Positions 17,374-25,496 of a stretch of 64,000 nt of DNA are shown here, in pieces (positions within the stretch are counted from its first letter, which is position 1; every line of letters begins with the position of its first letter). Location: the NCBI RefSeq assembly GCF_004368965.1, contig NZ_SORO01000001.1, positions 2,760,001 to 2,824,000 on the forward strand. The letters run 5' to 3'. The translations under genes and the position numbers were made by a program. The DNA is from Leptospira meyeri. GTDB lineage: Bacteria > Spirochaetota > Leptospiria > Leptospirales > Leptospiraceae. The notes under the pieces were generated by a model that was not told where the DNA came from, did no database searches, and saw only the letters and a list, made by a program, of their open reading frames with translations.

Positions 17374-17398
17374 TTTAAAAAAAGAACCTTTTTTTAAA
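17374..17398. repeat. Perfect A/T-rich inverted repeat
   Basis: TTTAAAAAAAG (17374-17384) and CTTTTTTTAAA (17388-17398) are exact complements around a three-base loop AAC. It lies in the 281-base gap between the lipoprotein stop (17488) and the ATPase start (17206). It could be a weak bidirectional transcript end for the lipoprotein operon, but it lacks the GC-rich stem of a strong terminator. Confidence 0.45.
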
Positions 17399-17487
17399 GA
17401 TCGGTCAACTGAAATACGTATCGTTTTTTTCTGTTTTTTTTAGGAGAACTTCGAAGGTGTTATGGATCTAATCAAGTGACCATAGAA

Positions 17488-18351
17488 TTACTGAATATCT
17501 CGGGCCACCACACCATCAATATCGCTTCCATTATAACTACCTGGAGGCCAAGGGAATTTGTTTCCAGGATTTCCTGGATTATCCACATAACTTGCAGATG
17601 TAATTTTAATAAATTTAAATCCATTCGTTTGGATATTGGTGACGAGTGCGGCATTACAATTGATATCATTAGGATCTGCTGGGTCAAGTTGGTCTAAATC
17701 GAAACCGTCTCCACCACCTAACAAAAACAATCCACCTGTATTAATGAATAAATCTTCATTGGAATATGGTTTAGTTGTCATATTGAAGTAAACAGGTCGG
17801 AGTCCACCGAATTTTGTCCAACTGTCCATTAAGTTGACATTTGCTCCCGAATAACTAGGGTTAAATCCACAGTAATTCGCTCCATCAATCGAAACCTGAA
17901 TCACAGATGGGTCCATTGCATAGGTATTGGTTTCATCGGAAATACGAAAGCTATTGTCATAAACAATAAAGTCGTCACCAAATACATTCTTTACCGTTTT
18001 TCCTCCCCAACTAAGAACGATGGAGGCACCTGGTCCTGTGATGTCTAATGCATAAACATCCAGAGATCCCACAAGTTCGCCGGCACCACAGACTCCATTG
18101 ATTGCTTTGTTTGAGTCGGAAAACCCAGAGACATTGGCACTTGCACTGACAACCGTTGTAGCAAGATATATATCCGAGGGAAGAGGGGATTTTGGACAAG
18201 AACTCGCGCTGCTTGCTGCGTTAAGCAAAGGCAATAAGGCTACTAGGTTCTCTTCCGCTGTTGCCGAAGGTGATGGTTTGCAAAAGGAGATGGATACAAA
18301 AATCACAAAGAACATTAGACATAACGTTTTTGTGTTTAAATTTTTTTGCAT
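17488..18351 (-). CDS. LIC_13355 family lipoprotein
   Basis: The start is the ATG at 18351, with a GGGAG ribosome binding site five bases before it. The signal peptide ends in a lipobox (FVSISFC), so the protein should be a lipoprotein. The mature part begins with a Ser/Ala-rich linker and then a beta-rich domain with the recognisable blocks SIVLSWGGKTVKNVFGDDF, VYDNSF and VIQVSIDGANYCGF, as in the leptospiral LIC_13355 family. An acidic loop, GGGDGFDLDQLDPADPND, could bind calcium. It follows another lipoprotein gene by 28 bases, and both lie downstream of a cobalamin riboswitch, which suggests a role in capturing B12 at the surface. Confidence 0.82.
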   Translation of the reverse strand: MQKNLNTKTLCLMFFVIFVSISFCKPSPSATAEENLVALLPLLNAASSASSCPKSPLPSDIYLATTVVSASANVSGFSDSNKAINGVCGAGELVGSLDVYALDITGPGASIVLSWGGKTVKNVFGDDFIVYDNSFRISDETNTYAMDPSVIQVSIDGANYCGFNPSYSGANVNLMDSWTKFGGLRPVYFNMTTKPYSNEDLFINTGGLFLLGGGDGFDLDQLDPADPNDINCNAALVTNIQTNGFKFIKITSASYVDNPGNPGNKFPWPPGSYNGSDIDGVVARDIQ

Positions 18352-18379
18352 CACATCTCCCAGTTTTAGAAACTATTTT

Positions 18380-19009
18380 TTAAAGTCCAGTCCAAGTTGA
18401 GTTTTCAGTTCGTGAAAGAGCTCTACTGAAAGTAAATCCACCACATCCGTTGGTTGCATAATTGGTAGAATTGCTTGTGACAGTACTTGCCTGTACTTCT
18501 GCAAGTGTTGCTTTTCCAGAAACGGCTTCACAAAAATAAAAACATTTTGAGGCACCAAGTTCGCAACCTGATGTTGTGACTGGAGTATAATCGATTCTTC
18601 CAAAAGTTGAGTTTGCAAAATTATTTCCACCAGGTGTGTTTTGGTAATAAAGTCTACGAGTTGCCTTATCAAAGGAAATGATTCGGTAGGTTGTATCTCC
18701 ACCACCAAAGTAGTTTGCATTGGAATTGAATCCAGAAATGATACTTCCTGATCCATCCGGATTTGTGGCGATGATGAGTCGTCCGTTCGGAGTTCCTGTC
18801 ATTTGTCCGCTGGCATTATACGTATAACCAGCGTTCCACTGTCCGTTGTATTCCAATAAAAAAGACGTAGAGACGGCGCTACCTGCAAGTAGTCCAACTA
18901 AAAGTTTGTTATTTGCATCTGATTCAGAAACTTGTTTTTCTGTTTGGCATGCGACTAGTTGTGCGAGAAGGATCAAGGATAGGGCTGTGGTTTTGAAAGT
19001 TCTTTTCAT
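18380..19009 (-). CDS. Lipoprotein downstream of a cobalamin riboswitch
   Basis: This 209-residue protein has a clean lipoprotein signal peptide ending in LAQLVAC, with an AGGAG ribosome binding site seven bases before the ATG. The mature domain is beta-rich with many Asn, Gly and Thr residues (for example FLLEYNGQWNAGYTYNASG) and five cysteines near the C-terminus (SGCELGASKCFYFCE...NGCGG). The domain family is not recognised. It is the first gene after the cobalamin riboswitch, so its expression should fall when B12 is plentiful. A B12-binding or B12-scavenging surface role is inferred from that context only. Confidence 0.75.
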   Translation of the reverse strand: MKRTFKTTALSLILLAQLVACQTEKQVSESDANNKLLVGLLAGSAVSTSFLLEYNGQWNAGYTYNASGQMTGTPNGRLIIATNPDGSGSIISGFNSNANYFGGGDTTYRIISFDKATRRLYYQNTPGGNNFANSTFGRIDYTPVTTSGCELGASKCFYFCEAVSGKATLAEVQASTVTSNSTNYATNGCGGFTFSRALSRTENSTWTGL

Positions 19010-19124
19010 AGAAGTCTCCTAATGATTTAAAATTTGGGGAACTCCGGCCAAAAATAAACAAACTGTAGTTAACTTTTAAGTATAGGAACTTAAAATACAA
19101 ATATTGTTTGTGATTGTTTCGGGT

Positions 19125-19170
19125 GCCCCGATGCCTTCGGGGCCCCTTATCCAAATGGGAGACATTTGGA
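19125..19170 (-). other. Two hairpins in the riboswitch leader
   Basis: Between the cobalamin aptamer and the first gene lie two strong hairpins. One is TCCAAATG/CATTTGGA at 19150-19170 with a five-base loop. The other is GCCCCGA/TCGGGGC at 19125-19142. Neither is followed by a clear run of T on the minus strand. They are the likely expression platform, or RNA-stabilising elements, of the riboswitch. Confidence 0.5.
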
Positions 19171-19189
19171 ATCAGTGTGTAAAGTCCCC

Positions 19190-19335
19190 TGGCCACGAGG
19201 TAAACTTTACGGGGAAGATCTGGCTCACCAAACTTTGATTTGGATTACAGTTGCGGGTCAGCACAGGAATCTCACCTGTTTCCTCCCTGAAGGTATTTCC
19301 CAGAATTTTGTGAAAGGGGGAATTGTCAAATTTTT
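19190..19335 (-). promoter_or_regulatory. Cobalamin riboswitch
   Basis: Read on the minus strand, the leader contains the class-I cobalamin aptamer core in order. AGGTGAGATTCCT lies at about 19277-19265, the B12 box region GCTGACCCGCAACTGTAA at 19262-19245, a short variable stem (CCAAA/TTTGG) and the closing GAGCCAGATC at 19226-19217. This is the compact form of the aptamer, with a shortened peripheral arm. It lies about 180 bases upstream of the lipoprotein at 18380-19009 and downstream of a good promoter, so cobalamin binding should reduce expression of the two lipoproteins. The outer borders are approximate. Confidence 0.88.
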
Positions 19336-19344
19336 AAAGCCCAC

Positions 19345-19373
19345 ATTATACTGCGGGAAAGGTTAATTTGAAA
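19345..19373 (-). promoter_or_regulatory. Promoter of the riboswitch-lipoprotein transcript
   Basis: On the minus strand there is a perfect -10 box TATAAT (19350-19345), a 17-base spacer and a -35-like TTTCAA (19373-19368). Transcription would begin near 19338, just before the cobalamin aptamer, giving a leader of about 330 bases before the first lipoprotein. Confidence 0.6.
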
Positions 19374-19512
19374 CAGAAATGACTTGAAATTGTAGCTAAA
19401 ATCTTGAGTAAACTTTTGCAACCAATTTGGATTTTTAGGCACTGACTATATAAGAGGAAAAGTTATGTTCTATTATGTAGGAAGATCAATTGGATTTGTG
19501 CTGATGTAGATT

Positions 19513-20220
19513 GTGGTGAAACCAATGCGTTTGAAGTACGGACACAAAAAAGTTGAAATTCAAAACGACCATATCTTACGCAAGTTAAATGGAAAATCTG
19601 CCATTTTGATTTCAAATCATATCAAACCAAGAAATAAGTTTTTAAAAGCGATTACTATGCCTTATGATGCCTTTGTGATTCGAGGGGTTCTCAAACGGTA
19701 TGGAATTTATACTACCGCACTCACTAGTTATGATTCTGGAGTTTCCAACAAGGGAAAAAAAAGAAAATGGTTACACAGAAAAGAACAAATGGTAAAAGGA
19801 ATTGTAAAGTCAATTGATCTGATTCCACTCAACCGAAGTGAGTCTGATCCAACAACGATCAAAGACTTTAAACGTAGGATAGGGCGTGGCAATTTAGGGA
19901 TTGGTATTTTTCCCGAAGGCACTTGGTACCGTGGATTTCGAAAAAGTCGAAAATTATATCCAGGTATGGTCGTTTTAAGTAAACGATACAATTTACCAAT
20001 CATTCCGTTGTATCTTGATGCTTACAATTTAAATAAACCCATTCGATTGTCCGTTGGAAATCCAATTTGGGAAGTAAATGATGCACCCGAAACCATCAGC
20101 TACATCCGAAGTGAACTCATTCGTTTGAAAGATAAAGGAACATCCGTTTCAGTTTCAGAAACAACCGAAGAAATGTTAGATGATGAAAACGATGGGTTGG
20201 AAATATCTCCAGTGGGTTAG
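19513..20220 (+). CDS. Lysophospholipid acyltransferase family protein
   Basis: This 235-residue protein has the PlsC/LPLAT layout. ILISNHIKPRN (about 32-42) is the first catalytic block, IDLIPLNRSE follows, and GIGIFPEGTW is the FPEG block that binds the glycerol phosphate head. The first block is unusual: it has NH-X4-N rather than the usual NH-X4-D, so the classical His-Asp pair is not visible. The GTG at 19513 gives this length; an ATG at 19525 is an alternative start. It probably acylates a lysophospholipid or another lipid at the inner membrane, unless it is a non-canonical member. Confidence 0.75.
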   Translation: MVKPMRLKYGHKKVEIQNDHILRKLNGKSAILISNHIKPRNKFLKAITMPYDAFVIRGVLKRYGIYTTALTSYDSGVSNKGKKRKWLHRKEQMVKGIVKSIDLIPLNRSESDPTTIKDFKRRIGRGNLGIGIFPEGTWYRGFRKSRKLYPGMVVLSKRYNLPIIPLYLDAYNLNKPIRLSVGNPIWEVNDAPETISYIRSELIRLKDKGTSVSVSETTEEMLDDENDGLEISPVG

Positions 20221-20840
20221 ATTTCTTTTTTACTCAAAAGTTTTTGAAAATAGGAAATCCCTTCTTCAATGGGATTTCCTGAACCTTTTCTTTTCCGAAG
20301 CATTCCAGTCATATCCAAAACAATTACTCCATACATCCAACTCCACATCATTCGTGCAATGGCAGGGTATTCATTTTTTGGGTAAGGAATTTCGCCGGAT
20401 TCAAATCCGATGCGAACAGTTTCTAAAAAGAAACGATAACTTTTTGGCAATTGAGGAAATGCTTTTCTATGTACTCCGCCGTAGTCGGTAACAAACATTA
20501 CCTTGTGTAATTCTCGGTTGTTACTTGCGAAATTAAAATATGCACGGGCAATGGCAGCTAATTGTTGGAAGGCTGAGTTTATCTCTACTTCTGCACTGGC
20601 TTTTTTTAACATTGAGAGGAGCTCATCCTCACCTGATTTGATTAAGTCTTGGACAAGGTCAATTTGGCTTTCATAATAGGAATAAGGACTGGCTACGCTA
20701 CAACCCAATCGGTTGGCGATCTTTCGCATAGAAAGACCTTCCAATCCTTCTTCTTTTAAAATTAGGAGAGAAACGTTTCTAATTTCCTCGCGAGAGAGGC
20801 TATTGCGAATCCGTCTTTGTTTGTTTGAAGCTTCCAACAT
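20217..20840 (-). CDS. TetR/AcrR family transcriptional regulator
   Basis: This 207-residue regulator has an N-terminal helix-turn-helix (LSMRKIANRLGCSVASPYSYYESQIDLV) and a C-terminal ligand domain with WMYGVIVLDMTG. It is the third gene of a minus-strand run after the SbtA-type permease and the porin (61 bases downstream of the porin) and may control them. The end overlaps the stop of the convergent acyltransferase by four bases. The ligand is unknown. Confidence 0.88.
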   Translation of the reverse strand: MLEASNKQRRIRNSLSREEIRNVSLLILKEEGLEGLSMRKIANRLGCSVASPYSYYESQIDLVQDLIKSGEDELLSMLKKASAEVEINSAFQQLAAIARAYFNFASNNRELHKVMFVTDYGGVHRKAFPQLPKSYRFFLETVRIGFESGEIPYPKNEYPAIARMMWSWMYGVIVLDMTGMLRKRKGSGNPIEEGISYFQKLLSKKEI

Positions 20841-20900
20841 GGACTTGAATCAATCTGACCTCCATCATATTCAAATCCATCTAAAAATCGAACGTTTTTC

Positions 20901-22739
20901 TTAAAAAGCAGCGTTGATTTGGGCGTAAGCCATATAGGCGTCGCGTGCCAGTTGGTTTTTGCCTTGTAAGTAGTTTTGGTTCCATTCAAAGGATTGTGTG
21001 GTTGTATTGTATTGAATTTTGCTATTTCGGTAATTGCGAACTGAATCACCTGCATTCAAATACCCAAATCCCATCCATAAGGAAACAAAATCATTAATTT
21101 GTCCGTGCCAAGTCAAATCCACTTCCGTATAAATTCGTTTCCCCAGGGCATAAGGAGAAGAATAAGAATTATTAGAATAATTCTCCGTACTTCCTTTGTC
21201 GGATGAAACGGGATAAGGATTTTTTTCACCCAGTGAACTTGTGGAATTGGCCGCACCACTAATGGCATACCAAGCATCTTGTTTTTCTGCCTTATCATTC
21301 TGGAAGTAGGTAACTTGGAATTCTCCGAAGGAATCGGTTTTATAACTGATACTAACTGACTTTGAATAAAGATTTTGTGCGTTGATATTTTCAGAAATCC
21401 CTGCCACACTATTAAAATATGGAATCACTCCAAATCTTGGGTTGGCAAGTGTTTGGAAAGTTGATACAGAAGCATCGGCTCTATTTTTGTCACCAGAAGC
21501 GTATAAAACTTGTCCACCTAACCGTAGTTTTTTGAAAAAAGTATACCCAGTTTGAAATACGTGCATCTGCCCGGTATATTTTTCTCTTTCGGTTCTTACA
21601 TTGTCATATTCATTGGGTAAGTATTCTTTTAAATATGGGTCTTGGATTCTTCGGCCACTGGTTCCTGTTTGGAAAGCAGATTCCCAAGTGAAGTCCCATG
21701 ATTTTCCTTCTGGAAGAAAATTTCCTTTGGTTCGATTGGTCAGACGAAATCCAGTTGTGATTAGGTTTTGGTTTTGTCTGCTTCTGTCTGTGGCGAGAGG
21801 ATCATCACTCGAAGAAACTGGAAGACCAGTCGCCGGATTGATTGGATTTTTTTTCCATTTGCGGACCACTCCCAAACTATAAAGATCTAAAGTCACCCAA
21901 TCAGGTATGGTAAAACTATTATAAGTTCCAAGAAGTGTTGTATCAGTTCCCGTTGCAGCAGAGTTTAGTTTGGGATCGTTTGCAGATACAACTCCGTTTG
22001 TTCCACTTTGTGTCCAGTACGGCCTTGCCATTAAAAAGTGGATTTTAAAATTTTCATAATTGAACATGAGCCTCGCACCATCGAAGGAGAGACCGTTTAC
22101 TGTCCAGTTTCCTCCGCCAATCATCCGTTGGTCGCCATAAGCCCAAATTTGTCTTCCCACTTGTAACTTGGAATGTAAGGGGAGCTGGTTAAGTGTAACA
22201 AATGCTTCTCTAACGCCCGTTTGGTTTAAGGAAACTGCATTTGTTTGATTTTTTGAATAGAGATCTGCTGTGTTGTTAAAAAAATTAGCTCGGATATCGC
22301 CTGTCGAAGCAGGAGATTCTCCTCCCCAAACACGAGCATCTTGGAGTGTTACCTTTGCTTGCACATAAGGACTTGGATCAAAAATAAAGTAGAGGGAGGA
22401 TGTCTGTAGCGTTCTGTCAATATATCCTTTGTCTGAGGCATTAAAATCCAAATTGTATCTGGATTCTTGTCTTGGTCTTAAATACAATCCAAATCGTAAT
22501 ACATCGTTTAGCCAAAATTGTTGCGAGTTGGCAGAATGTTTGGACAATTCTGGTTCAACAAACATATGCCGATTGTATTCAGGATCGATCCCTTTTTCTT
22601 TCATTGTCGAAACATAAGGTTTGGGTGTTTGAACAGTTCCTTCGGAATTTTGTGTTTCTGTCGGCTCTGCTTTTGGCATTGTTAGCGGTAATAAAACCGC
22701 TAACAATAGAAAATAGAAATAACCTTTTGGTATATGCAT
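20901..22739 (-). CDS. Alginate-export-type outer membrane porin
   Basis: This 612-residue protein has a signal peptide (FYFLLLAVLLPLTMPKA) and then a long beta-rich sequence typical of 16-18-stranded barrels of the AlgE/alginate-export family. Near the N-terminus, LRFGLYLRPRQESRYN and the block VGRQIWAYGDQRMIGGGNW are family hallmarks. Alternating aromatic strands continue to the C-terminal residue F, as in outer-membrane barrels. Despite the family name, the solute may be any anionic molecule. It lies 39 bases downstream of the SbtA-like permease gene, which suggests that the porin supplies the same substrate across the outer membrane. Confidence 0.85.
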   Translation of the reverse strand: MHIPKGYFYFLLLAVLLPLTMPKAEPTETQNSEGTVQTPKPYVSTMKEKGIDPEYNRHMFVEPELSKHSANSQQFWLNDVLRFGLYLRPRQESRYNLDFNASDKGYIDRTLQTSSLYFIFDPSPYVQAKVTLQDARVWGGESPASTGDIRANFFNNTADLYSKNQTNAVSLNQTGVREAFVTLNQLPLHSKLQVGRQIWAYGDQRMIGGGNWTVNGLSFDGARLMFNYENFKIHFLMARPYWTQSGTNGVVSANDPKLNSAATGTDTTLLGTYNSFTIPDWVTLDLYSLGVVRKWKKNPINPATGLPVSSSDDPLATDRSRQNQNLITTGFRLTNRTKGNFLPEGKSWDFTWESAFQTGTSGRRIQDPYLKEYLPNEYDNVRTEREKYTGQMHVFQTGYTFFKKLRLGGQVLYASGDKNRADASVSTFQTLANPRFGVIPYFNSVAGISENINAQNLYSKSVSISYKTDSFGEFQVTYFQNDKAEKQDAWYAISGAANSTSSLGEKNPYPVSSDKGSTENYSNNSYSSPYALGKRIYTEVDLTWHGQINDFVSLWMGFGYLNAGDSVRNYRNSKIQYNTTTQSFEWNQNYLQGKNQLARDAYMAYAQINAAF

Positions 22740-22778
22740 TTGATATCTCCTTTTCCTTCAGTGATATGTTCTCCGGGA

Positions 22779-23765
22779 TTAGGCGGCTCCGCTTATCACT
22801 TTTAATATATAAAAGTATAAGGGAATTCCAATTATAATATTAATCGGGAACACAATTGATAATGCTACCGTTAAGTAAATGCTTGGGTTTGCCTCAGGAA
22901 TCGATTCTTTCATTGCTGCTGGTACTGCAATATAAGATGCAGAAGCACAAAGTACTACAAACATCAGAGCATCACCAATAGGCATTTGGATGATCTTTGT
23001 GAGAAGAATTGCAATGACTACGTTGATCACCATAATGACTAATGCAGAACCAATCAAAAAGAATCCAACTTTCTTTAGTTCACGCATTTGTTTTGCTGCA
23101 TCAATTCCTTTGTCCAAAAGAAAGAAAGTGAGAAGTCCCTTAAAAATATCTTCAGTGAATGGTTTTGTCGTATTCCAGCCAGATTCACCAGACAAATAAC
23201 CTACGATGAGTGCTCCGATCAAAATATAAACAGAAGAACTAAAGAAAGCTTCATGGAGTAATTGTTTCCAATGAATTTTTTCATTTATATTTTCATGGTT
23301 TTTCTTTTTACCCAAGCGATCCAAAATCACGGCAAGAACAATCGCAGGGGATTCCATAAGGGCCATTCCAGCTACGATAAAACCTTGGTATTCATATCCA
23401 TAACTGTGTAAGAAGGCACCAGCTGTCACAAAGGTAACGGCACTGATCGAACCAAAACTTCCGGCAAGGGCCGCAGAGTTTGCGTGATCCAATTTTGCTT
23501 TGAAGATAAAGTAAGAATAAATGGGAACAAAACATGCCATGAACATACAGGCAATGAGTGTTAACAAATGTTCTTCAGCAAAAGGGGATTTGAAAAGTTC
23601 ATGACCACCTTTGAAGCCAATGGAAAACAAAAGATACAAAGATAGGAATTTGGAGACTCCTTCCGTAATCCTTAGATCTGATTTGAAAAATACGACACCC
23701 ATTCCTAAAAAGAAAAAGAGTACCGGTGGGTTTAAAATGTTGTTGAGTGCTGCGTGGAAATCCAT
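22779..23765 (-). CDS. SbtA-type sodium-dependent bicarbonate transporter family permease
   Basis: This 328-residue protein has about ten membrane helices and the sequence blocks of the SbtA family (DUF897), including LNPPVLFFFLGMGVVFFKSDLRI at the N-terminus, SIGFKGGHEL and SFGSISAVTFVTAGAFL in the middle, and a second pseudo-symmetric half with ASASYIAVPAAM. Characterised cyanobacterial SbtA imports bicarbonate with sodium at high affinity. The substrate here is inferred, not shown, and no SbtB regulator gene is visible. GAGGGAA, a good ribosome binding site, precedes the ATG. The gene is divergent from the membrane AraC regulator. Confidence 0.85.
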   Translation of the reverse strand: MDFHAALNNILNPPVLFFFLGMGVVFFKSDLRITEGVSKFLSLYLLFSIGFKGGHELFKSPFAEEHLLTLIACMFMACFVPIYSYFIFKAKLDHANSAALAGSFGSISAVTFVTAGAFLHSYGYEYQGFIVAGMALMESPAIVLAVILDRLGKKKNHENINEKIHWKQLLHEAFFSSSVYILIGALIVGYLSGESGWNTTKPFTEDIFKGLLTFFLLDKGIDAAKQMRELKKVGFFLIGSALVIMVINVVIAILLTKIIQMPIGDALMFVVLCASASYIAVPAAMKESIPEANPSIYLTVALSIVFPINIIIGIPLYFYILKVISGAA

Positions 23766-23803
23766 AATTTCTTCCCTCTATTTGTCATCATTTTAGACAT
23801 GTA

Positions 23804-23833
23804 TTTTGTCCAAAATCATAAAATTGGACAAAA
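23804..23833. promoter_or_regulatory. Inverted repeat in the sbtA/araC divergent promoter
   Basis: TTTTGTCCAA (23804-23813) and TTGGACAAAA (23824-23833) are exact complements separated by ten bases, so the arm centres are two helical turns apart. The element lies between the divergent SbtA-type permease and AraC-type regulator genes. It is a good candidate binding site for the regulator or for another dimeric repressor. Confidence 0.55.
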
Positions 23834-23909
23834 AATAATTCATTTCAAAAATCATTAAACATCGAAATCGCTTTCTCACGCGTTGGTAACACGAAGACTG
23901 GTGATTCAG

Positions 23910-25478
23910 ATGAAACAAATGGCCCGAATGACCCTCCTATTGGCAATCTTTGCCGGATTGGCTGGGTGTTTGTGGAAGCCTGAAAGTTTCTACGGGCGGA
24001 ACATCAGCCGTGATGTCCAATTTTTGGTACCCCAAAAGACAGAAATTCCGAAGAACTGTAGTCACGAATCCATCCAATCTTTGCGGAATTTGGTTTGGAT
24101 CGAGAACCGAAGTGCTGATGCCATGAGGGGCAAACGGGAAGAGGGTGGCCAATGGGTTCGGTTTCAGTTACTGAACGAACTGGAGATGAACTCTCAATTC
24201 AGTGTGCTCATCCAATGGATTAACATTCCCTTTGTGGAACTTTGTTCGGAGGGTCCAGAAGGCACCGTCATTGATTCCTATAGTGGTTATGTTTGGGAAG
24301 ATTGGATGGGTTTGCTTTCCCCATTTCCCCATTTCAATGTCACACTCCGGCCGAAAGAGAGTCGTTATTTTTATGTCTATCTCGTTTCCAACGAAGATTT
24401 GAACTTCCCGATTAGAACCGTTTCTCAGGCAGGTTACCGTTCTGTTGTGTTGTTTCGGTTTCTGACCTTTTTGTTTTTTTCAATGATGGGGATTGTTTCT
24501 TTTGGTTGGGCCTTATCAGAGTATTTTAAATCAAAAGAAAAGGTCTATCTATCCATTTTAATACATTTTCTTATGTTCTTTCTTCTTGTGTATTCAGTGC
24601 ATGGGAAGGAGTTTGCATCAATTTTTGGGAATACCAATAATTTAGTTAGGCATTCCTACTATATCTTTTTATCGATTAATCATTTCATCTTCTTTGTTTA
24701 TTTGGCTTCTTTTGACCAGTTTGTCGGCAATCGAGTTTCTAAAACAATTTTGTTTTGGGTCTCAGGGTTTGCAGGATTTTTATATATCCTTGTTCCTCTC
24801 TTTTCTCGTGTTTATGAATTTAGAATTTTTCTAGTTCTATCTATCTTTGGAACTGCTGCTTATCATTTATACAAAACACATGAAGCTTTGTTAGTAAAAC
24901 AAGAAAGCGAAAATAGATCTTATGTTCTTGGTTGGTTCTTCTTTCTTTTTTCCGTCTTCTTAAAGACGTTGTTCCATTTCGATTTTTATCCATACCAGCC
25001 GTTTTTTATTTATGCATCTGTGTTTTATCTTCCGTTCTTAACTGCGGGATCCTTTTTGTTTTTGCGGAATTACGAAAAAAAGGATAAATCAAAAACAAGA
25101 TACAGATCGTTAACTATAAAATTAGATAAAACGGAGTTTCGTAATAAATTAGAGACGTTGTTAGGTGCAGAAAAAATTTATTTAGATCCAGCATGTAATG
25201 AAGAACTCATCGCATCCAAGATGGGCCTTTCTTACCACCAACTTAGTGAACTCATCAATTCAGAATACAACTTCAACTTTCCATCTTTATTAAATCAATA
25301 TCGAATCAAAGAAGCTATGGTTTTACTGAATGAAAAACCAGAACTTAATATTGCTGAAGTTGGCAGATTGTCTGGGTTTGGGTCTAGGTCTGCCTTTTAT
25401 CTAGAATTTAAAAAACAATCCGGTGTGAATCCAAATCAATTTCGAAAAACAAAAGGCCATATAAATAAAGATAGTTAA
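23910..25478 (+). CDS. Membrane-bound AraC family regulator with 7TMR-DISM-like sensor
   Basis: The protein has about 522 residues if started at the ATG at 23910. It begins with a signal sequence ending LAGLAGC, which could be a lipobox. A periplasmic beta-rich domain follows (to about residue 165), then seven predicted membrane helices (about 180-385), and last a cytoplasmic AraC helix-turn-helix pair (LIASKMGLSYHQLSELIN and IAEVGRLSGFGSRSAFYLEFKK). This fuses a 7TMR-DISM-type receptor directly to a DNA-binding domain, so the transcription factor is membrane-tethered. It lies 18 bases upstream of the SulP transporter gene and divergent from the SbtA-type gene, which are its likely targets. 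Confidence 0.82.
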   Translation: MKQMARMTLLLAIFAGLAGCLWKPESFYGRNISRDVQFLVPQKTEIPKNCSHESIQSLRNLVWIENRSADAMRGKREEGGQWVRFQLLNELEMNSQFSVLIQWINIPFVELCSEGPEGTVIDSYSGYVWEDWMGLLSPFPHFNVTLRPKESRYFYVYLVSNEDLNFPIRTVSQAGYRSVVLFRFLTFLFFSMMGIVSFGWALSEYFKSKEKVYLSILIHFLMFFLLVYSVHGKEFASIFGNTNNLVRHSYYIFLSINHFIFFVYLASFDQFVGNRVSKTILFWVSGFAGFLYILVPLFSRVYEFRIFLVLSIFGTAAYHLYKTHEALLVKQESENRSYVLGWFFFLFSVFLKTLFHFDFYPYQPFFIYASVFYLPFLTAGSFLFLRNYEKKDKSKTRYRSLTIKLDKTEFRNKLETLLGAEKIYLDPACNEELIASKMGLSYHQLSELINSEYNFNFPSLLNQYRIKEAMVLLNEKPELNIAEVGRLSGFGSRSAFYLEFKKQSGVNPNQFRKTKGHINKDS

Positions 25479-25496
25479 ATAGAGAGGATGTTCCCT

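Noticed and set aside
19166..19366. A plus-strand 66-codon open frame in the gap before the acyltransferase gene
   Set aside because: It is exactly the complement of the cobalamin riboswitch; its apparent protein has no family and the RNA element explains the sequence conservation.
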